From positions 33,988 to 97,987 of the forward strand of contig JADLBC010000054.1 of the NCBI GenBank assembly GCA_020847985.1: a stretch of DNA of 64,000 bases. The letters run 5' to 3'. Shown here piece by piece: positions 17,301 to 26,371 of this stretch. Source of the DNA: Dehalococcoidia bacterium. GTDB taxonomy: Bacteria > Chloroflexota > Dehalococcoidia > Tepidiformales > Tepidiformaceae. The first letter of the stretch is position 1. Each line of letters starts with the position of its first letter. The notes below the pieces were generated by a model, which was not told the DNA's origin, did not search any database, and saw only the letters and a list, made by a program, of their open reading frames with translations. The position numbers were made by a program, and so were the translations under genes.

Positions 17301-19267
17301 GGCGGCGACGACGCGGTGCCGTCAGCGGTGCGCGCGATGGGTGGCGATGCCGGCGTGGCGAGCGGAAGCGCGGCTTCGGTGCCCGGCCCGGCACCGGTCG
17401 CTGCCGGTGAAGCCGTCGCGCGCTGAACGCCCGCGGACGGAGTCGCCGAGGCTGCTTTCGGTTGCGATGGGGAAGGCGCCGGTGGAGCGTCACCGGGGCT
17501 GACGGTGCGCGCCAGCGGCGGAGGCGTGGCAGCGGTGACGCCGGTGGGGCCCGCCGCGGGAGACGTCGATGGGCCGGTCGCCGAGGCTGCTTTCGGTTGC
17601 GATGGGGAAGGCGCCAGTGGAGCGTCACCGGCGCTGACGGTGCGCGCCAGCGGCGGAGGCGCGGCGGCGGTGACGCCGGTGGGGCTCGCCGCGGGAGACG
17701 TCGATGGGCCGGTGGCATTCGGCGCCACGCCCGGGGCGGCGTCCGGGAGCGCCGGGGTACGTGCGACTGCCGGGGCCGGGGTCACGGTTGGCCCGGACGC
17801 GGGCGCGCTCGACGGCGACTCCGCGGGCTGCGCGAGCGGAAGCGCGAGCGGCTCCGGCGCCTGGCCATGGGTGGCATCGTCGGCAATGGCGCGCGCAATG
17901 TCCTGTCGCATCGCCGGCTCCTCCTGCGGGACCGCGGGAGCCGGGGAGGGCGAGTCGGGCATGGTCGAACGCGCGATGGGGCCATCGGCCGCGGAGCCGC
18001 TGCCCGGGGTGGGTGCAGGCGGTGGCGGCACGGCGGGGTTCCCGCCGGTGATGTCGTCTTCGCCGGGAGTGTGATCCCTTCTGGTCGGTCCTGGACTCGC
18101 GAGCGACCGCGCGATCGGCGCGCCAGGCGGGTTCGCGGGCACCAGCGGCGTGGGGACGGGTGCCGCGCTCGATGCGGCGCCGCCACCCGCGACCGCGGCC
18201 GCTGGAGTCACCGGTGCGTTCGAAGGGGTGGGATTCTCCACCATTCGCCGGGCCGCCGGGGGCGGCGGCGATGGGTCGGGTGCGTCCCGCAGGGAGTCGG
18301 TGTTCACGTACTGCACGGCGTCACGGAGCCGCCGCGTGCGGCCCGTCGCGAGCGGCGGTGGCGCCGACGAGAACGAGGCGCCCGACGCGGGCGGCGGCGG
18401 AGCCGGAGCCGTCGGGGAAGCCGGGGTGCGCTGCACGGAGCTCTGTGCCGGCCGCGATGGAGATGCCGCCGGTGCGGGCGGTGATGCCGGCGACGCCGCC
18501 GCTTCGGGCGCGCCCTCGGACCAGCGCCGGACGGGGGCCACCGGCCCGGCCTGGGCGACGCGTTCGGCGCGGGTGAGCGGCTGCTCGATGCCACCCTGCT
18601 CGCGTGCGCGTTCGAGCCACACGGGCGGCCGGGCACTGTCCGCCGCGCCGGCGCCGGCGGACATCCGCTCGAACATCTGCTGAAGGGGATCCATGTCGCT
18701 GGCGGCCGATCGCTGGGCGCGCGGCCCGAGCGGCGAGCCTTCGGCCGATGCCCCGCTGATGATCGAGCCCGGGTCGGAGTAGCTCATCAGCGAGGGCAGC
18801 GATCCGATGAACTCGTCGTCCGCCTCCATCTCGTCGCCTTCGCCCCAGTGGCCGATGACGTCGTCGGCGAGCGGCGTCTGGGCGATGCGGCTGGCCATCG
18901 AGAGGTTCTCGGCGGCGGTCACGGCCGTCGTGCCGAAGCCGGCATTCGGCCCCAACACCGGCGACGCTGCATTTCGCATGAGGCGGGCGGCGAGGTCGTG
19001 CTGGAACGAGCGCGATTCCGGGTCGTCGCCGGCCGAAACGGTGGGTGATGCGGCGAACCGGGCCACTGCGCGCGCGGGGGCCGGTCGCACGGGGGCCTCA
19101 GCGGGTGCCGCGGCCGGCGGGGCAGTCTCCATGGGCGCGGATGTGACCGCCTCGGGTTCGGGTTCGACCGTGCGGGCGATGGCCGGCGGCGCGGCCGGCA
19201 TCACCGGCGGCGGCGCCATGGCCGGCTCCCCGGCGGGTCCGCGGCGGCGAAACGGCCAGCGCGCCAC
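14324..19267 (-). CDS. 1647-residue Pro/Ala/Ser-rich eCIS protein with [I/V/L]AR motif array
   Basis: A giant low-complexity protein between tube 2 and the LysM adaptor. Residues about 70-260 look the most foldable, with a short acidic stretch (EGDEMEADDEF). Most of the rest is Pro/Ala/Ser/Thr with two alternating short motifs: [I/V/L]AR followed by T/S/A/V (at least 20 copies, such as PIARS and PVART) and LPLA/PLPLA (about a dozen). A 45-residue tandem duplication lies at about residues 519-608. The C-terminus is different: a charged helix (LPRELDKLADRLWQDL followed by an Arg/Glu-rich end). I recall similar endings on uncharacterised proteins of other injection clusters (from memory). The position would suit a tape measure, scaffold or cargo-binding protein, but no family is recognised. 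The start is GTG 19267, one base after the tube stop. Confidence 0.8.
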   Translation of the reverse strand: MARWPFRRRGPAGEPAMAPPPVMPAAPPAIARTVEPEPEAVTSAPMETAPPAAAPAEAPVRPAPARAVARFAASPTVSAGDDPESRSFQHDLAARLMRNAASPVLGPNAGFGTTAVTAAENLSMASRIAQTPLADDVIGHWGEGDEMEADDEFIGSLPSLMSYSDPGSIISGASAEGSPLGPRAQRSAASDMDPLQQMFERMSAGAGAADSARPPVWLERAREQGGIEQPLTRAERVAQAGPVAPVRRWSEGAPEAAASPASPPAPAASPSRPAQSSVQRTPASPTAPAPPPPASGASFSSAPPPLATGRTRRLRDAVQYVNTDSLRDAPDPSPPPPAARRMVENPTPSNAPVTPAAAVAGGGAASSAAPVPTPLVPANPPGAPIARSLASPGPTRRDHTPGEDDITGGNPAVPPPPAPTPGSGSAADGPIARSTMPDSPSPAPAVPQEEPAMRQDIARAIADDATHGQAPEPLALPLAQPAESPSSAPASGPTVTPAPAVARTPALPDAAPGVAPNATGPSTSPAASPTGVTAAAPPPLARTVSAGDAPLAPSPSQPKAASATGPSTSPAAGPTGVTAATPPPLARTVSPGDAPPAPSPSQPKAASATPSAGVQRATASPAATGAGPGTEAALPLATPASPPIARTADGTASSPPVRVAGEPPSAGARPATAASDAGQAANTAARSPAAPSVPAGEVPIAPSATSGTTTAPGAPAALAIAPGVPISGTVERLPDAGEVTGAASEAAANAPDALATIARIPAVADVPETATGPLDLPLAPGASAQASGPLATTTPPAPLPGATPLAVTPLAVTPRAPSSGSTNLAANPPGPAAAPGIPGIRRSPAEAGPAHPGGTGGSSLTLPESSARGDRGGAPNPAPATVARAVAPAATAGGAGTAPSSLPLGGPPAPGMPLARTAATGPAPSAAAPASTPTRAGSTSAPNISATPPGLASAAVPANAGTSPIARSAADGDVSPTDSPALPGIAGTTDVPGREASPSPLPAAIARVADVPGEITPLPLALAVTDAAAADAGSPPALANGPVPVSAALGTESPALPLAPAHTNGPAPVARAISPEPSSEPAPRGGTGSPAAPAALPPIARTPASPPSIENASVAGAPAPAIAAPSASLPGATPGMPLPLATVAHPEAVAPSAPATAGSAPGGSSPGSPPAIARAADPGLAAGSPVSPSGAPAPASLPLASSPQAGRANDARGAGIAHDVPGAGMASGAVSSSTPVSPVTAPSPPVARTVAAVEPARGDSAPISDTGSLPLATAPHVGPDGGASSAVTPAAAVARTAVEPVLATEPSLPDAVTLPLATPGGEPRAAGATIVSAPSIARVVDTPAASVASPGLPMAPPATAGPAANATAMSSARLADDTPAATDAGMPALPLPASPPSPVSRSQPPASPALQLRRRAATEALSGTFPATPLAPASLDLTSLPGPATAPVAMPTQATAATAIAREPAPLSLGPAPSRSFAHRAVARATANGAPTPALPFAEAATPPPLVAPARQVARAMARVEAAPTAGPAPLSLATAPAAPVHRSFEHAARGPVLAFPRLTSAEMPLAPAATAQPAQAQVQREPDSSEAVGRIVESGSGASDSTKVLATGFDWGAPELPRELDKLADRLWQDLRRRLRVERERERGWV
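17442..17711 (-). repeat. Two tandem 135-bp repeats inside the Pro/Ala-rich gene
   Basis: The landmark GCTGCTTTCGGTTGCGATGG begins at 17451 and again at 17586, an exact 135-base (45-codon) period. The two copies differ by only a few substitutions. They encode near-identical segments with PPPLARTVSxGDAP and PSPSQPKAASAT. The in-frame period shows recent duplication of one motif unit. Confidence 0.9.
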
Positions 19268-19268
19268 C

Positions 19269-19712
19269 TTACTGCCTCACCACTTCGGCGTCGGCAAAGG
19301 CGATTTCGAAGCTCTCGATCAGCGCATCCGAGGACGACGCCACCAGCGACGGGGACGACCACTTCGTCGGAAACGCGCCGTGCAAGTTCCAGCGCAGCGC
19401 TTCGGTATGGTCGAGCTTATAAAGGACGACGGAGATGTTCTTCAGCTCGGTCGTCTTGTCGGCGGCGGTGTTGAAGCGGTTGTACCAGGCGTACAGCTCG
19501 GGGCCGTCGGCGACGCCGCGCTTGAGCGTCAGGGGCGTGTAGCTGACGCGGCCGGGAAGGCGATGCGTGTAGCCGTTGAGGCCGCCTTCCTTGTATTCGA
19601 AGACGTCCGTCGACATCTGGAGGCCCGACGATTCGGTGAAGCGCGCGGACTGGATGCCATCGATTTCGACGACGAACTGGTGTGAAACGAGCGGGTCGGC
19701 GGGTTCGGGCAC
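19269..19712 (-). CDS. eCIS inner tube protein 2 (Afp5-like)
   Basis: A 147-residue phage tail tube-type protein (T4 gp19-like). It shows HQFVVEIDGIQSARFTESSG at the start, LTLKRGVADGPELYAWY in the middle and a WNLHGAFPTKW strand near the end. It is a diverged paralogue of the tube protein at 20323, with the same length and domain order. In Afp-like particles the second tube protein forms the initiating ring on the baseplate, which fits its place next to baseplate genes. GTG 19712 is supported by a strong GGAGGAAGG a few bases upstream. Confidence 0.9.
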   Translation of the reverse strand: MPEPADPLVSHQFVVEIDGIQSARFTESSGLQMSTDVFEYKEGGLNGYTHRLPGRVSYTPLTLKRGVADGPELYAWYNRFNTAADKTTELKNISVVLYKLDHTEALRWNLHGAFPTKWSSPSLVASSSDALIESFEIAFADAEVVRQ

Positions 19713-19716
19713 GGCG

Positions 19717-19932
19717 CTACCTTCCTCCCTCGTTCAGCCGGCTGTTGATAGCGGCGACTTCGGCCACCCACTTCCGCCGTTCCGCGTGATCCATCTCGAG
19801 GATGGTGTCGGCGGGCCAATGGAAGTGGTAGGCGAGATAGGCTACCTCCTCGTAGACCCGGTCGAGGGGGTAGCCGGCTATCCCCCCAGGCTGGCGATAT
19901 CGACCTCCACGTCGGTTCCACAGCCGGGACAC
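19717..19932 (-). CDS. Small DUF6760-like eCIS/phage tail assembly protein
   Basis: A 71-residue protein with the pattern GYPLDRVYEEVAYLAYHFHW followed by an ERRKWVAEVAAINSRLNE helix. I recognise this as a small conserved protein (DUF6760 type) found between tube genes in injection and tail clusters; the function is unproven, perhaps a tail assembly chaperone. Its N-terminal 18 codons overlap the end of the preceding gene by 55 bases. The conserved part begins only at GYPLD, so the true start may be later than ATG 19932. Confidence 0.75.
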   Translation of the reverse strand: MSRLWNRRGGRYRQPGGIAGYPLDRVYEEVAYLAYHFHWPADTILEMDHAERRKWVAEVAAINSRLNEGGR

Positions 19933-20246
19933 TGGGCGGTGACGATGGACGTGCCGCGTTCGTTGAGCTGGCGGTAGAGGCGCTGGAGATAGGCGAGGTC
20001 GCCGGTGAAGAGGCTTTCGATTTCGTGCGGGGTGACGACCTGCAGGCTCCCGAGCCGGGTGATGACACGGGAGAGCAGGATGATGACGAGGTAGGCCTGG
20101 TTCTGGCGGACGCGCGGGTCGCGCAGCGGTGCGATTTCGTCCATCGCGGTGGCGAGGCGCATGGAGCCTTCCCGGTGCACGTTGCCCTGGGAATCGACGT
20201 AACCGCGGGGGAGAACGAAATCGAACTCCGTCTGAAGAAGTGCCAT
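19878..20246 (-). CDS. Tail assembly chaperone-like protein with CxxC pair
   Basis: A 122-residue protein starting LQTEFDFVLPRGYVDSQGNV, then HREGSMRLATAMDEIAPLRD, VIILLSRVITRLGSL and LYRQLNE. This pattern is conserved between the two tube genes of many injection systems and resembles tail assembly proteins. The C-terminus has CPGC, a possible zinc-binding or redox pair. It probably assists tube or sheath assembly and is not expected in the mature particle (inference). Start ATG 20246, 76 bases after tube 1; the 3' end overlaps the DUF6760 gene. Confidence 0.78.
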   Translation of the reverse strand: MALLQTEFDFVLPRGYVDSQGNVHREGSMRLATAMDEIAPLRDPRVRQNQAYLVIILLSRVITRLGSLQVVTPHEIESLFTGDLAYLQRLYRQLNERGTSIVTAQCPGCGTDVEVDIASLGG

Positions 20247-20322
20247 GGCGTTCCAGTGTGTTCAGCCGGGAGGCGGCGATGCTGCCTCCCGGCTGGATGA
20301 GGGTCGGCGCGGGGAGGCCGCG

Positions 20323-20766
20323 TTACTTTTCGCGGACGATCCCTTCGTGGACGATGGTCAGCTCCTCGGTGAGGACGCCGCTATCGCCGGCGGACATGTT
20401 GCCGAAGCTGTACTTCGACGGCCAGCCGTTGACGAAGTTCCAGCGGGCGATCTCGGTGAACTTCACGTCGAAGGCGATGATCGAGCCGTTCTTACGGGCG
20501 CCTTTGATGTCGCCGTCCTCGACCATCTTGCGCCACGCGTTGCAGTCCAGGGCGTTGGTCACACCCCGCTTGAGCGTGATGTCGCCCCACTTGCTGCGGC
20601 CCGGGATCTTCATGATCACGTCCTTGCCGTCGGGCGTGGTCACCTTGTGCTCGACGACTTCCTGCTCGCTGCCGATGCCGGAAATGTCGGTGAAGTAGCC
20701 GGAGATGATGCCCTGGACTTCGAGTGCGAACTGATACCCAATCAGGGGGTCGGTGCGGTCAGGCAT
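20323..20766 (-). CDS. eCIS major inner tube protein 1 (Afp1-like)
   Basis: A 147-residue tube protein of the gp19-like family. It opens GYQFALEVQGIISGYFTDIS, continues with IPGRSKWGDITLKRGVTNAL, and ends with WNFVNGWPSKY and ELTIVHEG strands. It lies 26 bases after the sheath gene, as usual for the major tube protein. Rings of this protein stack into the cargo-carrying tube. ATG 20766 has GAGGAGA upstream. Confidence 0.92.
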   Translation of the reverse strand: MPDRTDPLIGYQFALEVQGIISGYFTDISGIGSEQEVVEHKVTTPDGKDVIMKIPGRSKWGDITLKRGVTNALDCNAWRKMVEDGDIKGARKNGSIIAFDVKFTEIARWNFVNGWPSKYSFGNMSAGDSGVLTEELTIVHEGIVREK

Positions 20767-20792
20767 GGCTATGTCTCCTCAGGTTCCCTGGA

Positions 20793-22313
20793 TCAGGCTT
20801 CCGGCGCGTACTGGCCGATGCGGAAGATGACGAATTCGGCGGGCTTCACGGGGGCGATGCCGATATCAACGATGAGCTGCCCGGCGTCGCGGGTCGCCTG
20901 CGGGTTGTTCTCGGCGTCGCACTTCACGAAGAAGGCCTGGTCGGCGGTAGCGCCGAAGAGGGCGCCATCCATGTAGACGCGCGTGAGGAAGGCCTTGATG
21001 TCGCGCTTGACGCGCTCCCACAGGTCCATGTTGTTGGGCTCGAAGACGACCCACTGGGTGCCGTTGAAGATCGACTTCTCGACGTAGTTGAAGAGGCGGC
21101 GGACGTTAAGGTACCGCCAGGAGGCATCGCTGGAGAGCGTACGGGCGCCCCAGACGCGGATGCCACGACCGGGGAAGCTGCGGATGCAGTTCACGCCAAC
21201 GGGGTTGAGGACACCCTGCTCGGGGCTGGTGAGGCTGAGGCCCAGGCCGAGCACGCCGCGGACGACTTCGTTCGCCGGGGCCTTGTGCACGCCGCGCTCG
21301 CCATCACTGCGGGCCCAGACACCGGCCATGTGGCCGCTGGGGGGCATCATCATCGTGGTGGCGCCGCCGGGGATCGGGTTCGAGACCTGGATCCAGGGGT
21401 AGTACAGGGCGGCGTACTTAGAGTCGTAGCCGGCCTCCGTCATGCGCCAGTTGTAGGCCTGCTGGGCGTTGAGGCCCGGCGGGGTATCGAGGATGGCCAC
21501 GCGGTCGCCCATGCGCTCGCAGTGGGCGATGAGGGCGAGCTGGACGGCCTTCACGCCGTCGGCATCGAGGACGCCCTGCTCATAGGCCGCCATGATGTCG
21601 GGGGCGCAGACCATCGTCACCTGGTCCACCGCTTCGAGGCCGCCGAGGCCCGAGCGATCGGCCGCGTTGCCTTCGTAATCGGCGGGGGTCACGGGGACGA
21701 CGGCGGCGGTGGAAGCGACGGTGAGGGCGTAGCTGCCGGCCTGCGGGGCGCGCTCCGGGACGCTGGCGCCCTGGATGCGAACTTCCTCAAGGGTGACAAG
21801 CGTGGAGGTCTTGTTGACGACCTCAAGCGCGTTCTTGGCACCCCGGGCCATGGTGAGGCCCTCGAACTTCTCTTCCTGGGCGCCCTTCTTGACGGTGAGG
21901 TTGAAGGTGTCCTCGGGGCCGTCGCTGACTTCCAGGGAGATGCCCTCGGAGCCGGCTTCGCGCGCGATAGCCTTCAGCGTCGTGGGATTGCCGCTGGCCT
22001 TGGCCGTGATCTCCGCGGCGGCGGCGGCCGGCGCGGCAGCCACATCGTCCTTGCCGACGCGGACGACGAAGGCGAGCGTGCCGCCGTTGTTGAAGTACCC
22101 GTGGACGGCCTGCGCCATGTAGGCACCGGGCACGAAGCCGCCAAAGGTCTCCTGGTACTGGGTCCAGTTGGCGACCATCACGGATTCGCCGATGGGACCC
22201 TTTTCAGCGAGGCCCAGGAAGGCGGCGACGGCGGTGCCAACGCCTTCGATGGGTTTCGTGCCGCGATCGACCTCTTCGACGTAGACGCCCGGCGTCAGAT
22301 AAGCAGTGGCCAC
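20793..22313 (-). CDS. Contractile sheath protein (single sheath gene)
   Basis: A 506-residue tail sheath protein. The N-terminus has the classic TPGVYVEEVDRGTKPIEGV, and the C-terminal domain has WRYLNVRRLFNYVEKSI, NNMDLWERVKRDIKAFL and the final IGIAPVKPAEFVIFRI strand used for sheath interlocking. An inserted surface domain lies at about residues 100-230. GTG 22313 is chosen as start: AGGAGA lies six bases before it and the conserved domain begins immediately, whereas the longer frame to 22397 adds 28 unconserved residues. Afp-type particles have several sheath paralogues; here only one is present. Confidence 0.93.
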   Translation of the reverse strand: MATAYLTPGVYVEEVDRGTKPIEGVGTAVAAFLGLAEKGPIGESVMVANWTQYQETFGGFVPGAYMAQAVHGYFNNGGTLAFVVRVGKDDVAAAPAAAAAEITAKASGNPTTLKAIAREAGSEGISLEVSDGPEDTFNLTVKKGAQEEKFEGLTMARGAKNALEVVNKTSTLVTLEEVRIQGASVPERAPQAGSYALTVASTAAVVPVTPADYEGNAADRSGLGGLEAVDQVTMVCAPDIMAAYEQGVLDADGVKAVQLALIAHCERMGDRVAILDTPPGLNAQQAYNWRMTEAGYDSKYAALYYPWIQVSNPIPGGATTMMMPPSGHMAGVWARSDGERGVHKAPANEVVRGVLGLGLSLTSPEQGVLNPVGVNCIRSFPGRGIRVWGARTLSSDASWRYLNVRRLFNYVEKSIFNGTQWVVFEPNNMDLWERVKRDIKAFLTRVYMDGALFGATADQAFFVKCDAENNPQATRDAGQLIVDIGIAPVKPAEFVIFRIGQYAPEA

Positions 22314-22367
22314 GGGGACTCTCCTGGTGAGGGGGCGCTCTGCGTCCCCCTGGGATGGGCGCGGCAA

Positions 22368-22397
22368 TCGTAACAGGATTGCAAGCGCGCGGGGCAA
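22368..22397 (-). promoter_or_regulatory. Candidate promoter for the sheath-tube block
   Basis: On the minus strand TTGCCC is followed, 19 bases later, by TACGAT within the 147-base gap before the sheath gene. This is the longest gap in the structural part of the cluster. Both hexamers match the sigma-70 consensus at four of six positions, but the spacer is long. Coordinates are approximate. Confidence 0.25.
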
Positions 22398-22398
22398 T

Positions 22399-22416
22399 CA
22401 GATCGTTGCCGATCTG
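22399..22416. promoter_or_regulatory. Perfect 7-bp inverted repeat upstream of the sheath gene
   Basis: CAGATCG-TTGC-CGATCTG forms perfect arms in the gap between the terminator-protein gene and the sheath gene, directly beside the candidate promoter. It is not followed by a T-run in either direction, so an operator is more likely than a terminator; an mRNA hairpin is also possible. Confidence 0.4.
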
Positions 22417-22460
22417 GAACGAACTACAGGGGATTTCAAGCGCGAATGCGGAATCGTCGT

Positions 22461-23291
22461 TTACACTGCCGCAAAAGCGATATCGAAGAGCGGCGATGGC
22501 ACCTCGATTTCGTGCGTCACCGTCCGGCCGGACGCATCGGCGAGGCGCAGGCGGTGCTTTCCCGCCGGGAGATTGCCGAGGAAATAGCGCCCATCCGGCC
22601 CCGTGAGCGCGCTCATGGCGCTGCCTTCGACGCTCACCGTGATGCCCTCGAGGGGGCGCGGGTCCTCGCCCGCGGCGTAGACCATGCCGGCCGCGATCTG
22701 GAAGCGGTCGCGTTGCCCCTCGTCGCCGATGAGCCGGGCTTCGAACCCGGCTGAGCTCACGACGGGGAAGGGCACGGGCTCGTAGGGATCGAGCGGCACG
22801 AGCGCGACGAAGGCGAGGTTGGCGTGGAGGTCGTTATCCATCACGCCCCAGAAGTCGGCGGGCTTCGCGATGTGGTCCGGTGGGACGAGGCGCAGGAGCA
22901 CGTCCTGGCCGATGTCGCGCAGTGCCGGTGAAAGGAACTCACCCGGCATCGTGTCCGACCGGTAGAGGCAGGCGAGCACGGAAGCGAGGATGCGATGCTC
23001 GTCCGCGGGGTCCCGTGTCCAGGCGGTCACCATGTAGGCGACATCGAGGCGGCGCGGAGTGCGCCGGCGAACCACGACGTTCGAACCGGGAGCGCGTTCG
23101 TGTTCGAACGGCATGTTCTGGAGCTCGGCGCGTTCGCGGATGTCGTAGAGGAAGAGGTTGATCGTCGGCCGGGAGAGCTTGGAAGACCACTCGCGCGTGG
23201 GGCGCTCGAAGCTGATGTCGATCTCGCCGGCGCGAATGGGGATGCCGGCCGTCAACAGCTGACGGAGGGCTTCGTCGATGTCGCTGAACAT
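22461..23291 (-). CDS. DUF4255 tail terminator (Afp16/Pvc16-like) fused to an Ig-like carboxypeptidase-regulatory domain
   Basis: A 276-residue protein. Residues about 1-190 match the DUF4255/Pvc16 N-terminal family: MFSDIDEALRQLL opening, RPTINLFLYDIRERAE, then RRLDVAYMVTAW and HRILASVLACLY. This family caps tube and sheath at the distal end and sets particle termination. The C-terminal 80 residues form a carboxypeptidase-regulatory-like beta-sandwich (SALTGPDGRYFLGNLPAGKH). It is placed between the DUF4157 gene and the sheath gene, 20 bases after the former. The start is ATG 23291. Confidence 0.88.
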   Translation of the reverse strand: MFSDIDEALRQLLTAGIPIRAGEIDISFERPTREWSSKLSRPTINLFLYDIRERAELQNMPFEHERAPGSNVVVRRRTPRRLDVAYMVTAWTRDPADEHRILASVLACLYRSDTMPGEFLSPALRDIGQDVLLRLVPPDHIAKPADFWGVMDNDLHANLAFVALVPLDPYEPVPFPVVSSAGFEARLIGDEGQRDRFQIAAGMVYAAGEDPRPLEGITVSVEGSAMSALTGPDGRYFLGNLPAGKHRLRLADASGRTVTHEIEVPSPLFDIAFAAV

Positions 23292-23311
23292 GGCGAGGCC
23301 CCCGGGCCTGT

Positions 23312-24199
23312 TTAGCCCTTCATCTCGTCGAGGGCGCGCTGGCCCTGGCCGGACACGACCGCGTCGGCGACCGAGTCAGCCTCGCGCTCGAAGGGGTCGT
23401 CGGCGGCGCCGACGGTGAGCATGCGCGAGACGCCGCCTCCACCGCCGCGCTGTTGCACCACGTGGGTCAGCTCGTGGGCCATGAGGTTCATGTCGCCGGG
23501 GTTCTGGTCCTCGCGCAGGAAGATGTCGCTGCCGGTGGTGAAGGCCTTGGCCGTGATGGCGCGGTTGAGGGCGTCGGACTCGGCGTCGCGGTGGACGCGG
23601 ACATCCGCAAAGGATGTTCCGAGGGACGCTTCAGCGGTGGCACGCACGGTGTCCGAGAGGCCTGAGCCGCCGCCGCGCTTCGAATCGATGCGCGATTGGA
23701 GGTCCTCGCCGACGGGGCCGCCCTCCAGCCCGACGGTTGGCGCCGCGGGGGCACGCTGGGCGAGCGCGGCATCGTGCTTGCCCTGCATCATCTCGTCCTC
23801 TTCGGCGCCAACGCGCTGGGCGAGCGCGGCGTCGTGCTTGCCCTGCTTCTCCTCCTCTTCGGCGCCAACGCGCTGGGCGAGCGCGGCATCGTGCTTGCCC
23901 TGCATCATCTCGTCCTCTTCGGCGCCAACGCGCTGGGCGAGCGCGGCATCGTGCTTGCCCTGCATCATCTCGTCCTCTTCGGCGCCAACGCGCTGGGCGA
24001 GCGCCACATCGTGCTTGCCCTGCATCATCTCGTCCTCTTCGGCGCCAACGCGCTGGGCGAGCATGCGCGCCACGTGCTGGTTGCCCAGTTGGCGCTGCAT
24101 GCGAAGGAGCGGGTTGGCCGGGGCGGCGGCATCGGTTGTGTTCGCCTTCCGGCGGGCGGCGCCGCGCAGGGATTCGGATGCGTACTGGGACTCAACCAT
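23312..24199 (-). CDS. DUF4157 (eCIS core) protein with HExxH motif and 20-residue tandem repeats
   Basis: A 295-residue protein. After a short helical N-terminus (LLRMQRQLGNQHVARML) come five copies of a 20-residue repeat (consensus AQRVGAEEDEMMQGKHDAAL; one copy two residues shorter) at about residues 45-148. A DUF4157 domain follows, with HELTH at residues 242-246 and the downstream FEREAD motif, a zinc-peptidase-like arrangement. DUF4157 proteins are hallmark members of eCIS loci and often act as cargo or cargo-associated proteins. Start ATG 24199 is chosen because GGAGGT precedes it; an upstream ATG at 24259 lacks support. It is encoded between the ATPase and terminator genes. Confidence 0.88.
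   Translation of the reverse strand: MVESQYASESLRGAARRKANTTDAAAPANPLLRMQRQLGNQHVARMLAQRVGAEEDEMMQGKHDVALAQRVGAEEDEMMQGKHDAALAQRVGAEEDEMMQGKHDAALAQRVGAEEEEKQGKHDAALAQRVGAEEDEMMQGKHDAALAQRAPAAPTVGLEGGPVGEDLQSRIDSKRGGGSGLSDTVRATAEASLGTSFADVRVHRDAESDALNRAITAKAFTTGSDIFLREDQNPGDMNLMAHELTHVVQQRGGGGGVSRMLTVGAADDPFEREADSVADAVVSGQGQRALDEMKG
23755..24048 (-). repeat. 60-bp in-frame tandem repeat array in the DUF4157 gene
   Basis: Five units occupy 23755-23814 (60), 23815-23868 (54, two codons deleted), 23869-23928, 23929-23988 and 23989-24048. Three are almost identical at the base level, and the first in protein order has Val for Ala. Partial unit sequence extends to about 24064. Near-identity implies recent expansion and likely copy-number variation between strains. 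Confidence 0.95.
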
Positions 24200-24277
24200 G
24201 GCGATACCTCCGGGGCGAGGTCCCGGCCGCTCTCGAGCGCCGGGAAGGCCGTGCGTCATCGTAACGCGTTCGCGCGA

Positions 24278-26370
<2,093 letters not shown>

Positions 26371-26371
<1 letters not shown>

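Noticed and set aside
22314..22397. ATG 22397 as sheath start
   Set aside because: It adds 28 Arg/Pro/Leu residues that do not look like sheath, whereas GTG 22313 has AGGAGA at proper spacing.
23755..24064. Possible CRISPR array
   Set aside because: Units are contiguous 60-bp in-frame coding repeats with no unique spacers.
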